Notes under the pieces: generated by a model
Told to the model about the DNA's origin: nothing
What the model saw: the letters and a program-made list of their open reading frames with translations, nothing else
Databases searched by the model: none
In this document: positions 1-8,065 of the stretch, one piece after another
How positions within the stretch are numbered: position 1 is the stretch's first letter
Layout of the letters: each line of letters starts with the position of its first letter
Position numbers and translations under genes: made by a program
Origin: Lysobacter sp.
GTDB taxonomy: Bacteria; Pseudomonadota; Gammaproteobacteria; Xanthomonadales; Xanthomonadaceae
Assembly: GCA_027306995.1 (NCBI GenBank)
Contig: DAHUXS010000017.1
Coordinates: 48,333-112,332, forward strand
Length of the DNA stretch: 64,000 nucleotides
Direction of reading: 5' to 3'

Positions 1-765
1 GATCGACCGGCGTTCGCGCCAGCCGGCATGTCGTTGCCGCAATCGTTCGCGCAAAGTGGGCTGGGCTTGCGCGTTGCCGAGCAGGCGACGCAGGCGTGGC
101 AGTCGCTGTATGCCGCACCGTCGGAACAGTCATCGTCGATGGCGATGCCGGCGGCCATGCCCATGGAAGCGCCCGGCGAAATCCCGCCGCTGGGCTACGC
201 CGTGGCGCAGTTGCACGGCATCTACATTCTCGCCGAAGCACGCGATGGCCTGGTCGTGGTCGACATGCACGCCGCGCACGAACGCATCGGCTACGAACGC
301 CTGAAGACCGCGCACGATGGCCTCGGCCTGCGCACGCAACCGCTGCTGGTGCCGATCACGCTCGCGGTCGCCGAACGCGAAGCCGAAGTCGCCGAACAGG
401 AGGCCGCGACATTGCAATCGCTCGGTTTCGAACTGACGCGCTCGGGGCCGGGCAGCGTGGTCATCCGCTCGGTGCCGGCACTGCTCGCCAATGGCGACAC
501 CGAAGGGTTGGTGCGCGATGTCCTTGCCGACCTGCGCGAACATGGCGCGAGCCGGCGCGTGGCGGAAACGCGCGACGAACTGCTTTCGACCATGGCCTGT
601 CATGGCGCGGTGCGCGCCAATCGCCGCCTGACCATTCCCGAAATGAACGCCTTGCTGCGCGACATGGAGGCAACCGAGCGTTCCGGCCAGTGCAACCATG
701 GTCGTCCGACCTGGGCGCATTTCACCCTCGCCGACATCGACCGCTGGTTCCTGCGCGGTCGCTGA
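1..765 (+). CDS. mutL: DNA mismatch repair protein MutL, C-terminal part (5' end outside window)
   Basis: This is the end of a gene that begins before the window; the frame is open from base 1. The 254 visible residues are the MutL C-terminal dimerisation and endonuclease domain after a Pro/Ala-rich linker. The sequence [12 protein letters not shown] (about residues 88-99 of the fragment) fits the metal-binding endonuclease motif DQHA-x2-E-x4-E with Met for Gln. ACHGAVRAN and CNHGRPTW near the end match the two further conserved motifs of nicking MutL proteins. E. coli MutL lacks these motifs, so this protein is probably the endonuclease type seen in Pseudomonas and Xanthomonas. It would nick the error-containing strand after MutS recognises a mismatch. 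Identity is clear from the motifs; nuclease activity is inference. Confidence 0.93.
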   Translation, partial: DRPAFAPAGMSLPQSFAQSGLGLRVAEQATQAWQSLYAAPSEQSSSMAMPAAMPMEAPGEIPPLGYAVAQLHGIYILAEARDGLVVVDMHAAHERIGYERLKTAHDGLGLRTQPLLVPITLAVAEREAEVAEQEAATLQSLGFELTRSGPGSVVIRSVPALLANGDTEGLVRDVLADLREHGASRRVAETRDELLSTMACHGAVRANRRLTIPEMNALLRDMEATERSGQCNHGRPTWAHFTLADIDRWFLRGR

Positions 766-800
766 TCCCTTCGAATCCGAACCCAGTGAGACACGCACGA

Positions 801-1754
801 ATGAATCTCTTCCGCATGCTTGGCTTGGCGCTGCTCCTTTCCTGCGGAAGCGCACTGGCGCGCGATGCCACGCCGACGACGTCGCGTCCGGTGCCGCTGC
901 TGTGGAAGGCTTGCGATGCCGACAATTGCGTCTACCTGCTCGGTTCCTTCCACGTCCTCAAGGCCAGTGACTACCCGTTGTCGAATGACGTCGATGCCGC
1001 GTTGGCGAAGTCGACGAAGGTGGTGTTCGAGATCTCGCCCACCGAAATGCAGGACAAGAACGCCGCCGCGATGGCGTTGTTCAAGTCCGGGTTACGGATG
1101 GACGGCACCACGCTCGACAACGACCTGACACCGAAGCAGCAGGCCAAGTTCGCGGTATGGGCGAAGAAGCACGCAGCCGAACTGGCGAAGTCGGCGCTCA
1201 GCAATGAAATCTTGCAGCGCTTCAAGCCGTGGTTCGTCGCGATCATGATCACCCAGCTCGAATACCAGGCCGCCGGCATGTCGCCGGAATTCGGCCTGGA
1301 CGAACATATGAGCAAGGCCGCGAGTGACGGTGGCAAGCAGACGCTCGGACTGGAAACGGTCGCCGAACAGGTGCAATTCCTGTCCGGACTCTCACAGAAG
1401 GACCAGGTGCAGATGCTCGAGGAGTCGCTCGACGACGACGGGTCGACTGCCGGCGAGATCGAAACCCTGCACAAGGCCTGGCGTGCCGGCGATGCCGACA
1501 CGTTGTGGAAGGACATGGGGGTGAAGATGCGGGACCACTATCCGGATGCCTACCGTGCCATCGATGCCGATCGCAATGCCCACTGGCTGCCGCGTCTTGC
1601 ATCCATGATCGACACGCCCGGTGAGAAAGACACGTTGGTGGTGGTCGGTTCCCTGCACCTGCTGGGACCCGATGGCCTGGTGGAAGGATTGAAGGCGCGC
1701 GGCTACAAGGTCGAGCGCGTGTGTTCGGCGTGCGGGGTCAAGGCAGCGCGCTGA
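801..1754 (+). CDS. TraB/GumN family secreted protein
   Basis: A 317-residue protein with a signal peptide (hydrophobic stretch to about residue 20, ending GSALA). The mature part starts with PLLWKAC and has the two glycine-histidine blocks of the TraB/GumN family: [12 protein letters not shown] near residue 50 and [13 protein letters not shown] near the C-terminus. Family members related to animal Tiki proteins are proposed metal-dependent proteases, and GumN lies near xanthan genes in Xanthomonas, but no activity is established for this one. The frame is open much further upstream, across mutL, but that part is a shadow reading; the ATG at 801 follows mutL by 35 bases and begins a good signal peptide. 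The 3' end overlaps the convergent rnfB gene by 17 bases. Confidence 0.85.
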   Translation: MNLFRMLGLALLLSCGSALARDATPTTSRPVPLLWKACDADNCVYLLGSFHVLKASDYPLSNDVDAALAKSTKVVFEISPTEMQDKNAAAMALFKSGLRMDGTTLDNDLTPKQQAKFAVWAKKHAAELAKSALSNEILQRFKPWFVAIMITQLEYQAAGMSPEFGLDEHMSKAASDGGKQTLGLETVAEQVQFLSGLSQKDQVQMLEESLDDDGSTAGEIETLHKAWRAGDADTLWKDMGVKMRDHYPDAYRAIDADRNAHWLPRLASMIDTPGEKDTLVVVGSLHLLGPDGLVEGLKARGYKVERVCSACGVKAAR

Positions 1755-2178
1755 CGCCAGGGGCGTCGACCGCCGGCTTCATCACGATGCAATCGACCGG
1801 GCAGGGCGGGATGCACAACTCGCAGCCGGTGCAGAGCTCGTCGATGACCACGTGCATCAGTTTCGATCCGCCGATGATCGCGTCGACCGGGCAGGCGGCG
1901 ATGCACTTGGTGCAGCCGATGCATTCGTCTTCGATGATTTCCGCCACGATCGCCGGCTTGCATTCGCCGCGCGTACGATCGTAAGGACGCGCGGCAACGC
2001 CAAGCACTGCGGCAAGCGCGATCGCGCCTTCATCGCCGCCAGGAGGGCAGTGGTCGATGCCGGCCTCGCCGCGCGCCATCGCCTCGGCATAGGGGCGGCA
2101 GCCGTCGTAACCGCACTGGCCGCATTGCGTCTGCGGGAGCAGGCGGTCGAGGCGTTCGACCAGATCGTGACGGTTCAC
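1738..2178 (-). CDS. rnfB: RnfB-like iron-sulfur ferredoxin protein
   Basis: A 146-residue cysteine-rich protein. The N-terminal part has the C-x2-C-x4-C-x16-C arrangement of the RnfB Fe-S domain ([12 protein letters not shown], then HCPPGG). It is followed by two classical 4Fe-4S ferredoxin motifs, [16 protein letters not shown] and [16 protein letters not shown]. Three 4Fe-4S clusters are expected. Full RnfB has an N-terminal membrane helix, which is absent, and no other rnf genes lie nearby, so this is a soluble short form. Such single rnfB genes next to metG occur in other Xanthomonadales and beta-proteobacteria as far as I recall. The start codon overlaps the metG stop (ATGA), which implies translational coupling. 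The electron partner is unknown. Confidence 0.85.
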   Translation of the reverse strand: MNRHDLVERLDRLLPQTQCGQCGYDGCRPYAEAMARGEAGIDHCPPGGDEGAIALAAVLGVAARPYDRTRGECKPAIVAEIIEDECIGCTKCIAACPVDAIIGGSKLMHVVIDELCTGCELCIPPCPVDCIVMKPAVDAPGVSALP

Positions 2179-4229
2179 CGCACCGGCATGCCCGGCAGCG
2201 CACCGCTGTCGGCGTCGAGCAGGAACAGTCCGCCACCGTCGAAACCGGCGGACAGGATCATCCCTTCGCTGGTGCCGAAACGCATCTTGCGCGGGGCGAG
2301 GTTGGCGATGAACACCACGCTGCGGCCCACGAGCTTTTCCGGTTCGCCGTAGCTGGCGCGGATACCGGAGAAGATCTGGCGCTGGCCGAGATCGCCGGCA
2401 TCGAGAAGGAAGCGCAGCAGCTTGTCGGAGCCTTCAATGAAACCGCATTCCAGCACCTTGCCCACGCGCAGGTCGAGCTTGGCGAAATCGTCGATTCCGA
2501 TGAGGGCCGGTGCGTTCTTTGTTTCGGCTGCGGCCGTCGTCGCTGCGGGCGCGCTTGGAGTTTGCTGCAAGGTGTCTTTCGATGCTTCGGTCATGGCGTC
2601 GATCTGTTTCGGGTCGAGTCGGGTGAACAGCGGTTGGTAGGCGTTGATGCGTTGCGCGAGGAGCGGATGGTCGCAATCCGTCCATGTCGACAACGGCGCC
2701 TGCAGCCATTCGGCGATGCGCCTCGAAACGTCGGGCAACACCGGGGTGAGCGCCAGCGCCAGCACGCGGAACAGGTTGATGCCCTGGGTGCATACGGCCT
2801 GCAGTTCGGCGTCGGCGCCATCTTGCTTGGCGATGACCCACGGCTTGCGTTCGTCGATATACTTGTTGGCCTCGTCAGCCAGCGTCATGGTCAGACGCAG
2901 CGCCTGCGCGATGTCGTCGCTGGCGTAGGCAGCGCGGATCGCAGCAAGGCGCTTGACGAAATCGTCGTACATCGCCGCTTCCGGCAGCGCCGCGGCGAGC
3001 ATGCCGCCGAAACGCTTCTCGATGAAACCGGCGCAACGGCTGGCGAGGTTGACGAACTTGCCGACGATGTCGCTGTTCACGCGCGCGATGAAATCGCCGA
3101 GGTTGAGGTCGAGGTCGTCGACGCCACCGGACGATTTCGCCGCGAAGTAGTAGCGCAAGGCTTCGGGATCGAGACCCTGTTCAAGGTAGGTGCGCGCCAT
3201 CACGAAGGTGCCACGCGATTTCGACATCTTGGCGCCGTCGACGGTCAGGTAACCGTTGACGTGCAGGCGCGTCGGCGTGCGCTGGCCGGAGCCATGCAGC
3301 ACCGCCGGCCAGAACAGGCCGTGGAAGTTGACGATGTCCTTGCCGATGAAGTGATGCATTTCGGTGCTGCTGTCAGCACGCAGGTAGTCGTCGAAATCCA
3401 GGCCGCGTTCCTTGCACAGCACTTCGAAGCTGGACAGGTAGCCGATCGGCGCATCCAGCCACACGTAGAAATACTTGCCGGGCGCGCCAGGGATCTCGAA
3501 GCCGAAGTAAGGCGCGTCACGCGAGATGTCCCACGCGCGCAAACCGCCGTCGCCGTCCAACCATTCCTGCAGCTTGGCCTTCACGCCGGGGATTGCCACA
3601 TCGCCGGACAGCCATTCGCGCAGGAAGGCCTCGAACTGCCCGAGTTCGAAGAAGTAATGTTCGGAATCACGCAGTATCGGCGTCGCGCCGGACACCACCG
3701 ACTTGGGATTCTTCAGCTCGGTCGGGGCATAAGTGGCGCCGCAGACTTCGCAGTTGTCGCCGTACTGGTCGGGGCTGCCGCAGTTGGGGCAGGTGCCGCG
3801 CACGTAGCGGTCGGGCAGGAACATCCCGCGTTCGGGATCGTAGAGTTGCGACACGCTGCGCTTGCCGATATGGCCATTCGCGAGCAGGCGCGCATAGATC
3901 GATTCGGTCTGCGCGCGATTGCCTGCGGAGTTGGTCGAATCGTAATGATCGAAGGCGACGTGGAAGGCGGCGAAATCGCGTTCGTGCGCTTGCTGGATGC
4001 CGGCGATGAACGCTTCCGGCGTCTGCCCGGCCTTTTCCGCCGCCAGCATGATCGGCGTGCCGTGGGTATCGTCGGCGCAGACGAAATGCACTTCGCGGCC
4101 CTCCATCCGGCGTGCGCGTACCCACATGTCGGCCTGGATGTAACCCACCAGGTGGCCGAGGTGGATCTGCCCGTTGGCATAGGGCAGGGCGCAGGTGACG
4201 AGGGTCGGAGACGACATCGGGAAGGTCAT
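2175..4229 (-). CDS. metG: Methionyl-tRNA synthetase
   Basis: A 684-residue class I aminoacyl-tRNA synthetase that charges tRNA-Met with methionine. Visible landmarks are the HLGH form of the HIGH motif near residue 23, a zinc knuckle of the CPNCG/CEVCG type near residues 145-165, and the KMSKS motif in AKMSKSRG. The C-terminal ~110 residues (from [14 protein letters not shown]) form the OB-fold tRNA-binding dimerisation domain. Length and domain order match the long bacterial MetG form. The ATG at 4229 is used here; an internal ATG at 4217 (MSSPTLV) is equally plausible because neither has a clear ribosome binding site. The stop overlaps the start of rnfB. Confidence 0.97.
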   Translation of the reverse strand: MTFPMSSPTLVTCALPYANGQIHLGHLVGYIQADMWVRARRMEGREVHFVCADDTHGTPIMLAAEKAGQTPEAFIAGIQQAHERDFAAFHVAFDHYDSTNSAGNRAQTESIYARLLANGHIGKRSVSQLYDPERGMFLPDRYVRGTCPNCGSPDQYGDNCEVCGATYAPTELKNPKSVVSGATPILRDSEHYFFELGQFEAFLREWLSGDVAIPGVKAKLQEWLDGDGGLRAWDISRDAPYFGFEIPGAPGKYFYVWLDAPIGYLSSFEVLCKERGLDFDDYLRADSSTEMHHFIGKDIVNFHGLFWPAVLHGSGQRTPTRLHVNGYLTVDGAKMSKSRGTFVMARTYLEQGLDPEALRYYFAAKSSGGVDDLDLNLGDFIARVNSDIVGKFVNLASRCAGFIEKRFGGMLAAALPEAAMYDDFVKRLAAIRAAYASDDIAQALRLTMTLADEANKYIDERKPWVIAKQDGADAELQAVCTQGINLFRVLALALTPVLPDVSRRIAEWLQAPLSTWTDCDHPLLAQRINAYQPLFTRLDPKQIDAMTEASKDTLQQTPSAPAATTAAAETKNAPALIGIDDFAKLDLRVGKVLECGFIEGSDKLLRFLLDAGDLGQRQIFSGIRASYGEPEKLVGRSVVFIANLAPRKMRFGTSEGMILSAGFDGGGLFLLDADSGALPGMPVR

Positions 4230-4263
4230 GTGACGCAGGGTTCGCGATTATCGCATGGGCCCC

Positions 4264-4290
4264 AAAAAACAGGCCCGGCGATGCCGGGCC
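4264..4290 (-). terminator. Rho-independent terminator after the DUF2147 gene
   Basis: An 8-bp perfect stem (ggcccggc/gccgggcc, 4272-4290) with a 3-base loop is followed on the minus strand by six T residues (A run at 4264-4269 on the plus strand). It lies about 28 bases past the stop of the DUF2147 gene, between it and metG. Confidence 0.85.
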
Positions 4291-4317
4291 CGTGTGGTGA
4301 AGCGATGCCTGGTGCGA

Positions 4318-4758
4318 TCAGTGCTTGCGGATCCAGGTCTGGCTGCGGCCGAGCAGCGAGAAGCCCATGTAGCCGCGCACTTCCATCTTGCTGCCGTCGG
4401 CGCTCGGGGTCAGCTTCACGGAGTAGGTCTTGCCGTTGTGCGGATCGAGGATCTTGCCGCCGTCCCAAGTGTCGCCGTCCTTGCGGACGTTCCACATGAT
4501 CACCATGCCTTCGACGGGCTTGCCCTTGCGTTCACCGGAGCAGGCTTCGCACACCGGGTGCGGCCCCTGGTCGGACTGCAGCACCTCCACCACCTTGGCG
4601 GCCAGGGAGCCATTGGTCGTGGTGTAGATCTCGACGGTGGACTTCGGCTTGTTGGTCGCGTCGTCGATGGTCGTCCATGTTCCGACCGGCGATGCGTGCT
4701 GGGCGAATGCGGCCAGCGGGAGGGCGGACAGGCAGAGGGCGATCAGGATTTTGCGCAT
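4318..4758 (-). CDS. DUF2147 family secreted protein
   Basis: A 146-residue protein with a typical signal peptide (MRKILIALCLSALPLAAFAQ). The rest matches DUF2147: an opening GTWTTIDDATNK, a CEAC pair near the middle, then GMVIMWNVRKDGDTWDGGKI, DPHNGKTYSVKL and MEVRGYMGFSLLGRSQTW. The family is small, exported, and predicted to be a lipocalin-like beta barrel; its function is not known. The start was set at 4758 because AAGGAG stands ten bases upstream and because translation from there gives the signal peptide; a longer open frame upstream runs through the intergenic terminator and is not real. It has its own terminator on each side, so it is probably a single transcription unit. Confidence 0.88.
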   Translation of the reverse strand: MRKILIALCLSALPLAAFAQHASPVGTWTTIDDATNKPKSTVEIYTTTNGSLAAKVVEVLQSDQGPHPVCEACSGERKGKPVEGMVIMWNVRKDGDTWDGGKILDPHNGKTYSVKLTPSADGSKMEVRGYMGFSLLGRSQTWIRKH

Positions 4759-4870
4759 GGTTGGGAAACTCCTTGGATGCCGGGCATCGGCATTGGAGAG
4801 ACTTATAGCCGAACACGGTGAATGTGTCCTGTCGCTACGCCGCATGTTCAGCTGGTATGGAAGTTGGGCA

Positions 4871-4902
4871 AAAAAGAACCCCGCCGAAGCGGGGTTCTTT
4901 TT
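4871..4902. terminator. Strong bidirectional hairpin terminator
   Basis: A 14-bp perfect stem (4871-4884 with 4889-4902) begins with A5 and ends with T5, so it can end transcription in both directions. On the minus strand the loop reads TTCG closed by C-G, a very stable tetraloop. It sits 20 bases beyond the stop of the TonB receptor gene and probably terminates it. Confidence 0.9.
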
Positions 4903-4921
4903 GGGTTCGTTCCGATCAATC

Positions 4922-7861
4922 TCAGAACTTGTAGTTGAAACGGGCAAACAGGGTACGGCCCCAGATGTCGTACTGGGTCGCGAACGCCGGGATGTTGCCG
5001 TACTTGGTGGCGACACCCGAGGTCACGAGCGGCGGCTTGCTGTCGAACACGTTGCGCACGCCGAGCAGCATCGACCAGTTGCCGTGCGAGTACTGCACCG
5101 AAGCGGTGTGGTACAGGCGTGCCTTGGCTTCGACCAGGCGCAGGCCACCGACGTAGCCGAAGTAGTTGTCGGTCGCAGTGGTGATTTGGCCCACGTCGTA
5201 GTTCCTGGTGCGGCCGACGTAGTTCATGCCCCAGGTATAGGAGAAATCGTTGCGGCGGAGCATCGTGCGCAGGTCGCCTACCCAGCGCGGGGAGCCGATG
5301 TAGCCGGTTTGGTTGGACGTGTTGAAACCACTGGCGGCAGCAGTGCTGAACAGCTGCGTGATGTCTTCGGTTGTGCGCGTGATGTTGGCTTCGACCTCGA
5401 CTTTGCCGAAGCTGAACTTGTTGTCGTAGCGCACGGTCATGTCGAAGCCGCGGGTACGCTCCTTGTTGATGTTGACGTAGGTGGCGTGGACCTTGGTGAT
5501 CTTGTTGGGTTCGACCGCAGCGTTGGGCCCATTGCGCTCGAACATGGTGCAGAAATTGTTCGGATAGACCGAAGCGCCATAGCAGCCGCTAAGGATGGTG
5601 CCAACGCCCAGGTTGCCGATTTCACCGAAGACCTGGATGTCGAAATAATCCAGTGCGACGCTGATCGGTGCGAAGGACGGCGTGAACACGATGCCGGTGC
5701 TGAAGGCCTTGGAGGTTTCCGGCTTCAGGAAACCGGCACCGCCACCCTGGAAGGTTTCGGCAGAGGAGTTGCCGGCGCCCGTGTAATTGTTGGGGATGCC
5801 CGCAGCCGCACAGTTGGCGCGGATCTTGGGATTGGTGCTGTTGCCCCAGTCGATGCAGGGATCGATCGCGGTCTGCGACTGGAAGCCGGACAGGTTGCCC
5901 AGATACAGTTCGTACAGGCCAGGCGCACGGAAGGAGGTGCCCTTGGTCGCGCGCAAGCGCAATGACGGGATGATCTGCCAGCTCAGGCCGAGCTTCCACA
6001 CCTTGTTCCAGCCGCCCTTCACCGAGTCGTACTTGAAGGTGCGCGCCGAAGCATTTGCGGTCAGGGCTTCGATGGCAGGAATGCCCTTCAGCAGCGGAAC
6101 TTCGATTTCACCGAAGATTTCCTTGACCTTGTCGGTGCCGCGAGTGACCTGCGCCGAGGAGTAACCCCAGGTGTCACCGTTCTGGGATGCCTGATCGGGC
6201 TGGTCGTTGATGCTGTAGCGGCGGTATTCGGCACCGAAGGCAGCGCCGACATCGCCAGCAGGCATATGGAACAGCGTGCCGGTCAGGGTGCCGGTGGTAT
6301 CGAGCTGGTTGTAGGTGGTGGTGCCTTTGGTCCAGGCGCCGATCGCCTTCACGAGTTCATCCATGCGCGCACCGCTGAGGAAGCCGGGATCGAAATAGTC
6401 GAGCTTCGGAGCGATGTCGGTGTAGTTGGCGTCACCGGACAAGGACTTCATGATGTCGAGGTGTTCATACGTACCCTTGGAACGGGTATAGGCGCTGCTG
6501 ATCTTCCAGGTCCAGTCCTTGAACGGAAGCTGGCCGTCGAGTCCGAACACGCCGTAGAGGTAATCGACCTTGACGTTCGCCTCGTCGCGGAAGGGCATGA
6601 TGGGTTGCGCCAAACCGCTGGGAACCTTGGCGACGTAGCCGGGGTTGTCCGAATAAGCACCGTAGATCGCATTGGTGGCGACGAGCGGGAAGAACTGGCG
6701 GAAGCCGCGCGCCTCGGTCTTGCGCTGGTTGTAGAGCATTTCGGCGGTGAAGTTGACGCCGCCACCCAGCGAAATGTCGGCGGTTCCGTAAATGGTTCCG
6801 TGCTTCTGGTGGTTCACGACATCGGCGTTCTTGAGGAAGTCGCCGTTGAGCACGTCTTCGTAATAGGCCTGTCCGCTGTTGTTCGGACCGTAGGTCTTGT
6901 TGGCGCGCGGACGATAACCGGGGATCAAGCCGACAGTCGAGCCATCCGGCGACGGGATATAGCGCCTGCCGGTCACGGCGTCGATGACGGTGTTGAAGTA
7001 CATGTTGTTGCATCCGGCCAGCTTGGTGCCGGCGAGGATCGAATGATCCTGACGATCGATGCGCTGGCCGTAGGTGCCGTACATCAGGTCGTTGTTGCAG
7101 CTCAGATAGTCGCGATCGCCTTTCTTCAGCGCCTTCTGTTCATCGAAGCTGGCTGCGATGGCGATATTGCCGCGTGCAAAGTTCCAGCCCATCAGGCCGG
7201 AGACCGAATAGGATTTGCCGCCGCCATGCAGCGGATCGGTCAAGCTGACCGAGAGTTCCGGCTTGGAAATGTTCTTGCGGGTGATCAGGTTGATCGCGCC
7301 AGCCACCGCGTCCGATCCGTAGATGGAGGAGGTGCCGTCCTTCAGGACTTCTGCACGCTGCAGGATGATCTGCGGAATCACGTTGAGGTCGAATGCGCCG
7401 ACCTGACCCTGGGTGCCGCCGGGGCCGGGACGATTGCCGTTCAACAGCACCAGGGTGCGGTTGGCGCCAAGGCCACGCAACGAAATGGTCTGCACGCCGG
7501 TACCACCTTCAACGACGAAGCCGCTGAACTGGTTGGTGATCTGGGTGGCGCCAGCGGCGACGCTGGACTTCTGCAGGAACTGCGCGGTGTCCATCTGGCC
7601 GACCATGACGCTGGTGTCGGCAGTGATGATCTGCACCGGCGAGATCGAATCGAACTCCCTGCGCTTGATCAGCGAGCCGGTGACGGTAATCGTGCCAAGT
7701 TCGCTTTTCTTGGCATCGGCCTTGTCATTCTTCTTGGCATCGCTGGTGCCTTGCTCCGACTGCGGCTTGTCCTGCGGCGTCGACTGGGCGAGCGCGGAAG
7801 AGCCATAGAGGCAGCCCATGACAGCCAGGAACAAGGGCAATTTACGGTTGACAGATCGCAC
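4922..7861 (-). CDS. TonB-dependent outer membrane receptor
   Basis: About 979 residues. A signal peptide ends at ALAQ, followed by a Lys/Asp/Gln-rich linker and the plug domain: LGTITVTGSLIKRREFDS, then SLRGLGANRTLVLLNG, and ILQRAEVLKDGTSSIYGSDAVAGAINL. The remainder is the beta-barrel, which ends in the aromatic signature FARFNYKF. Cysteine pairs in extracellular loops are typical of large Xanthomonadales receptors for peptides or polymers. An ATG lies at 7876, but GGGGAG seven bases before a GTG at 7861 makes that GTG the better start and gives a normal 25-residue signal peptide. The S9 peptidase gene just upstream on the same strand suggests uptake of peptides; the substrate is not known. 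Confidence 0.93.
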   Translation of the reverse strand: MRSVNRKLPLFLAVMGCLYGSSALAQSTPQDKPQSEQGTSDAKKNDKADAKKSELGTITVTGSLIKRREFDSISPVQIITADTSVMVGQMDTAQFLQKSSVAAGATQITNQFSGFVVEGGTGVQTISLRGLGANRTLVLLNGNRPGPGGTQGQVGAFDLNVIPQIILQRAEVLKDGTSSIYGSDAVAGAINLITRKNISKPELSVSLTDPLHGGGKSYSVSGLMGWNFARGNIAIAASFDEQKALKKGDRDYLSCNNDLMYGTYGQRIDRQDHSILAGTKLAGCNNMYFNTVIDAVTGRRYIPSPDGSTVGLIPGYRPRANKTYGPNNSGQAYYEDVLNGDFLKNADVVNHQKHGTIYGTADISLGGGVNFTAEMLYNQRKTEARGFRQFFPLVATNAIYGAYSDNPGYVAKVPSGLAQPIMPFRDEANVKVDYLYGVFGLDGQLPFKDWTWKISSAYTRSKGTYEHLDIMKSLSGDANYTDIAPKLDYFDPGFLSGARMDELVKAIGAWTKGTTTYNQLDTTGTLTGTLFHMPAGDVGAAFGAEYRRYSINDQPDQASQNGDTWGYSSAQVTRGTDKVKEIFGEIEVPLLKGIPAIEALTANASARTFKYDSVKGGWNKVWKLGLSWQIIPSLRLRATKGTSFRAPGLYELYLGNLSGFQSQTAIDPCIDWGNSTNPKIRANCAAAGIPNNYTGAGNSSAETFQGGGAGFLKPETSKAFSTGIVFTPSFAPISVALDYFDIQVFGEIGNLGVGTILSGCYGASVYPNNFCTMFERNGPNAAVEPNKITKVHATYVNINKERTRGFDMTVRYDNKFSFGKVEVEANITRTTEDITQLFSTAAASGFNTSNQTGYIGSPRWVGDLRTMLRRNDFSYTWGMNYVGRTRNYDVGQITTATDNYFGYVGGLRLVEAKARLYHTASVQYSHGNWSMLLGVRNVFDSKPPLVTSGVATKYGNIPAFATQYDIWGRTLFARFNYKF

Positions 7862-7962
7862 GTGGAGACTCCCCATAGATTTCGTGTTTGTTCAGGGAGT
7901 ATAGGTAGACGGGTCGCGATTTGGCCGCTTTGTGTTTGTTTTATGTAATTAACCAGTTAAAA

Positions 7963-7978
7963 ATTGATGCGTGTCACA
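7963..7978. promoter_or_regulatory. Putative CRP/Clp-type binding site
   Basis: ATTGA-N6-TCACA matches the CRP consensus TGTGA-N6-TCACA at 8 of 10 positions. One half-site is perfect. It lies about 100 bases before the TonB receptor start, in AT-rich sequence. Xanthomonadales use the CRP homologue Clp with a similar recognition sequence. A single match of this kind can occur by chance. Confidence 0.35.
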
Positions 7979-8019
7979 AAAAATTAATGTCTGACTGCTA
8001 AGGCGTTGCGCGACGGCAA

Positions 8020-8046
8020 CAACCGGTTGGACATGCCAACCGGTTG
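8020..8046. repeat. Paired palindromes CAACCGGTTG forming a perfect 11-bp inverted repeat
   Basis: The 10-base palindrome CAACCGGTTG occurs twice, at 8020-8029 and 8037-8046, 17 bases apart centre to centre. Together with flanking bases the two copies make a perfect 11-bp stem with a 5-base loop. It lies 20 bases after the S9 peptidase stop. It could be a terminator hairpin without a T run, or a two-site operator for the downstream receptor gene. Confidence 0.6.
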
Positions 8047-8065
8047 TGCTGCGTCCGCACAGAAT

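Larger units (their letters stand above)
7862..8065. other. 204-base intergenic region upstream of the TonB receptor
   Basis: This AT-rich gap (for example 7931-7990) separates the S9 peptidase from the TonB receptor. It carries a CRP-like site and a double palindrome, each listed separately. A promoter for the receptor is expected here; on the minus strand TACATA (7943-7948) is a possible -10 element, but I cannot place a convincing -35. No gene is visible. Confidence 0.5.

Noticed and set aside
96..800. N-terminal extension of the TraB/GumN frame back across mutL
   Set aside because: The extension is an alternative reading of mutL and would remove the signal peptide from the N-terminus.
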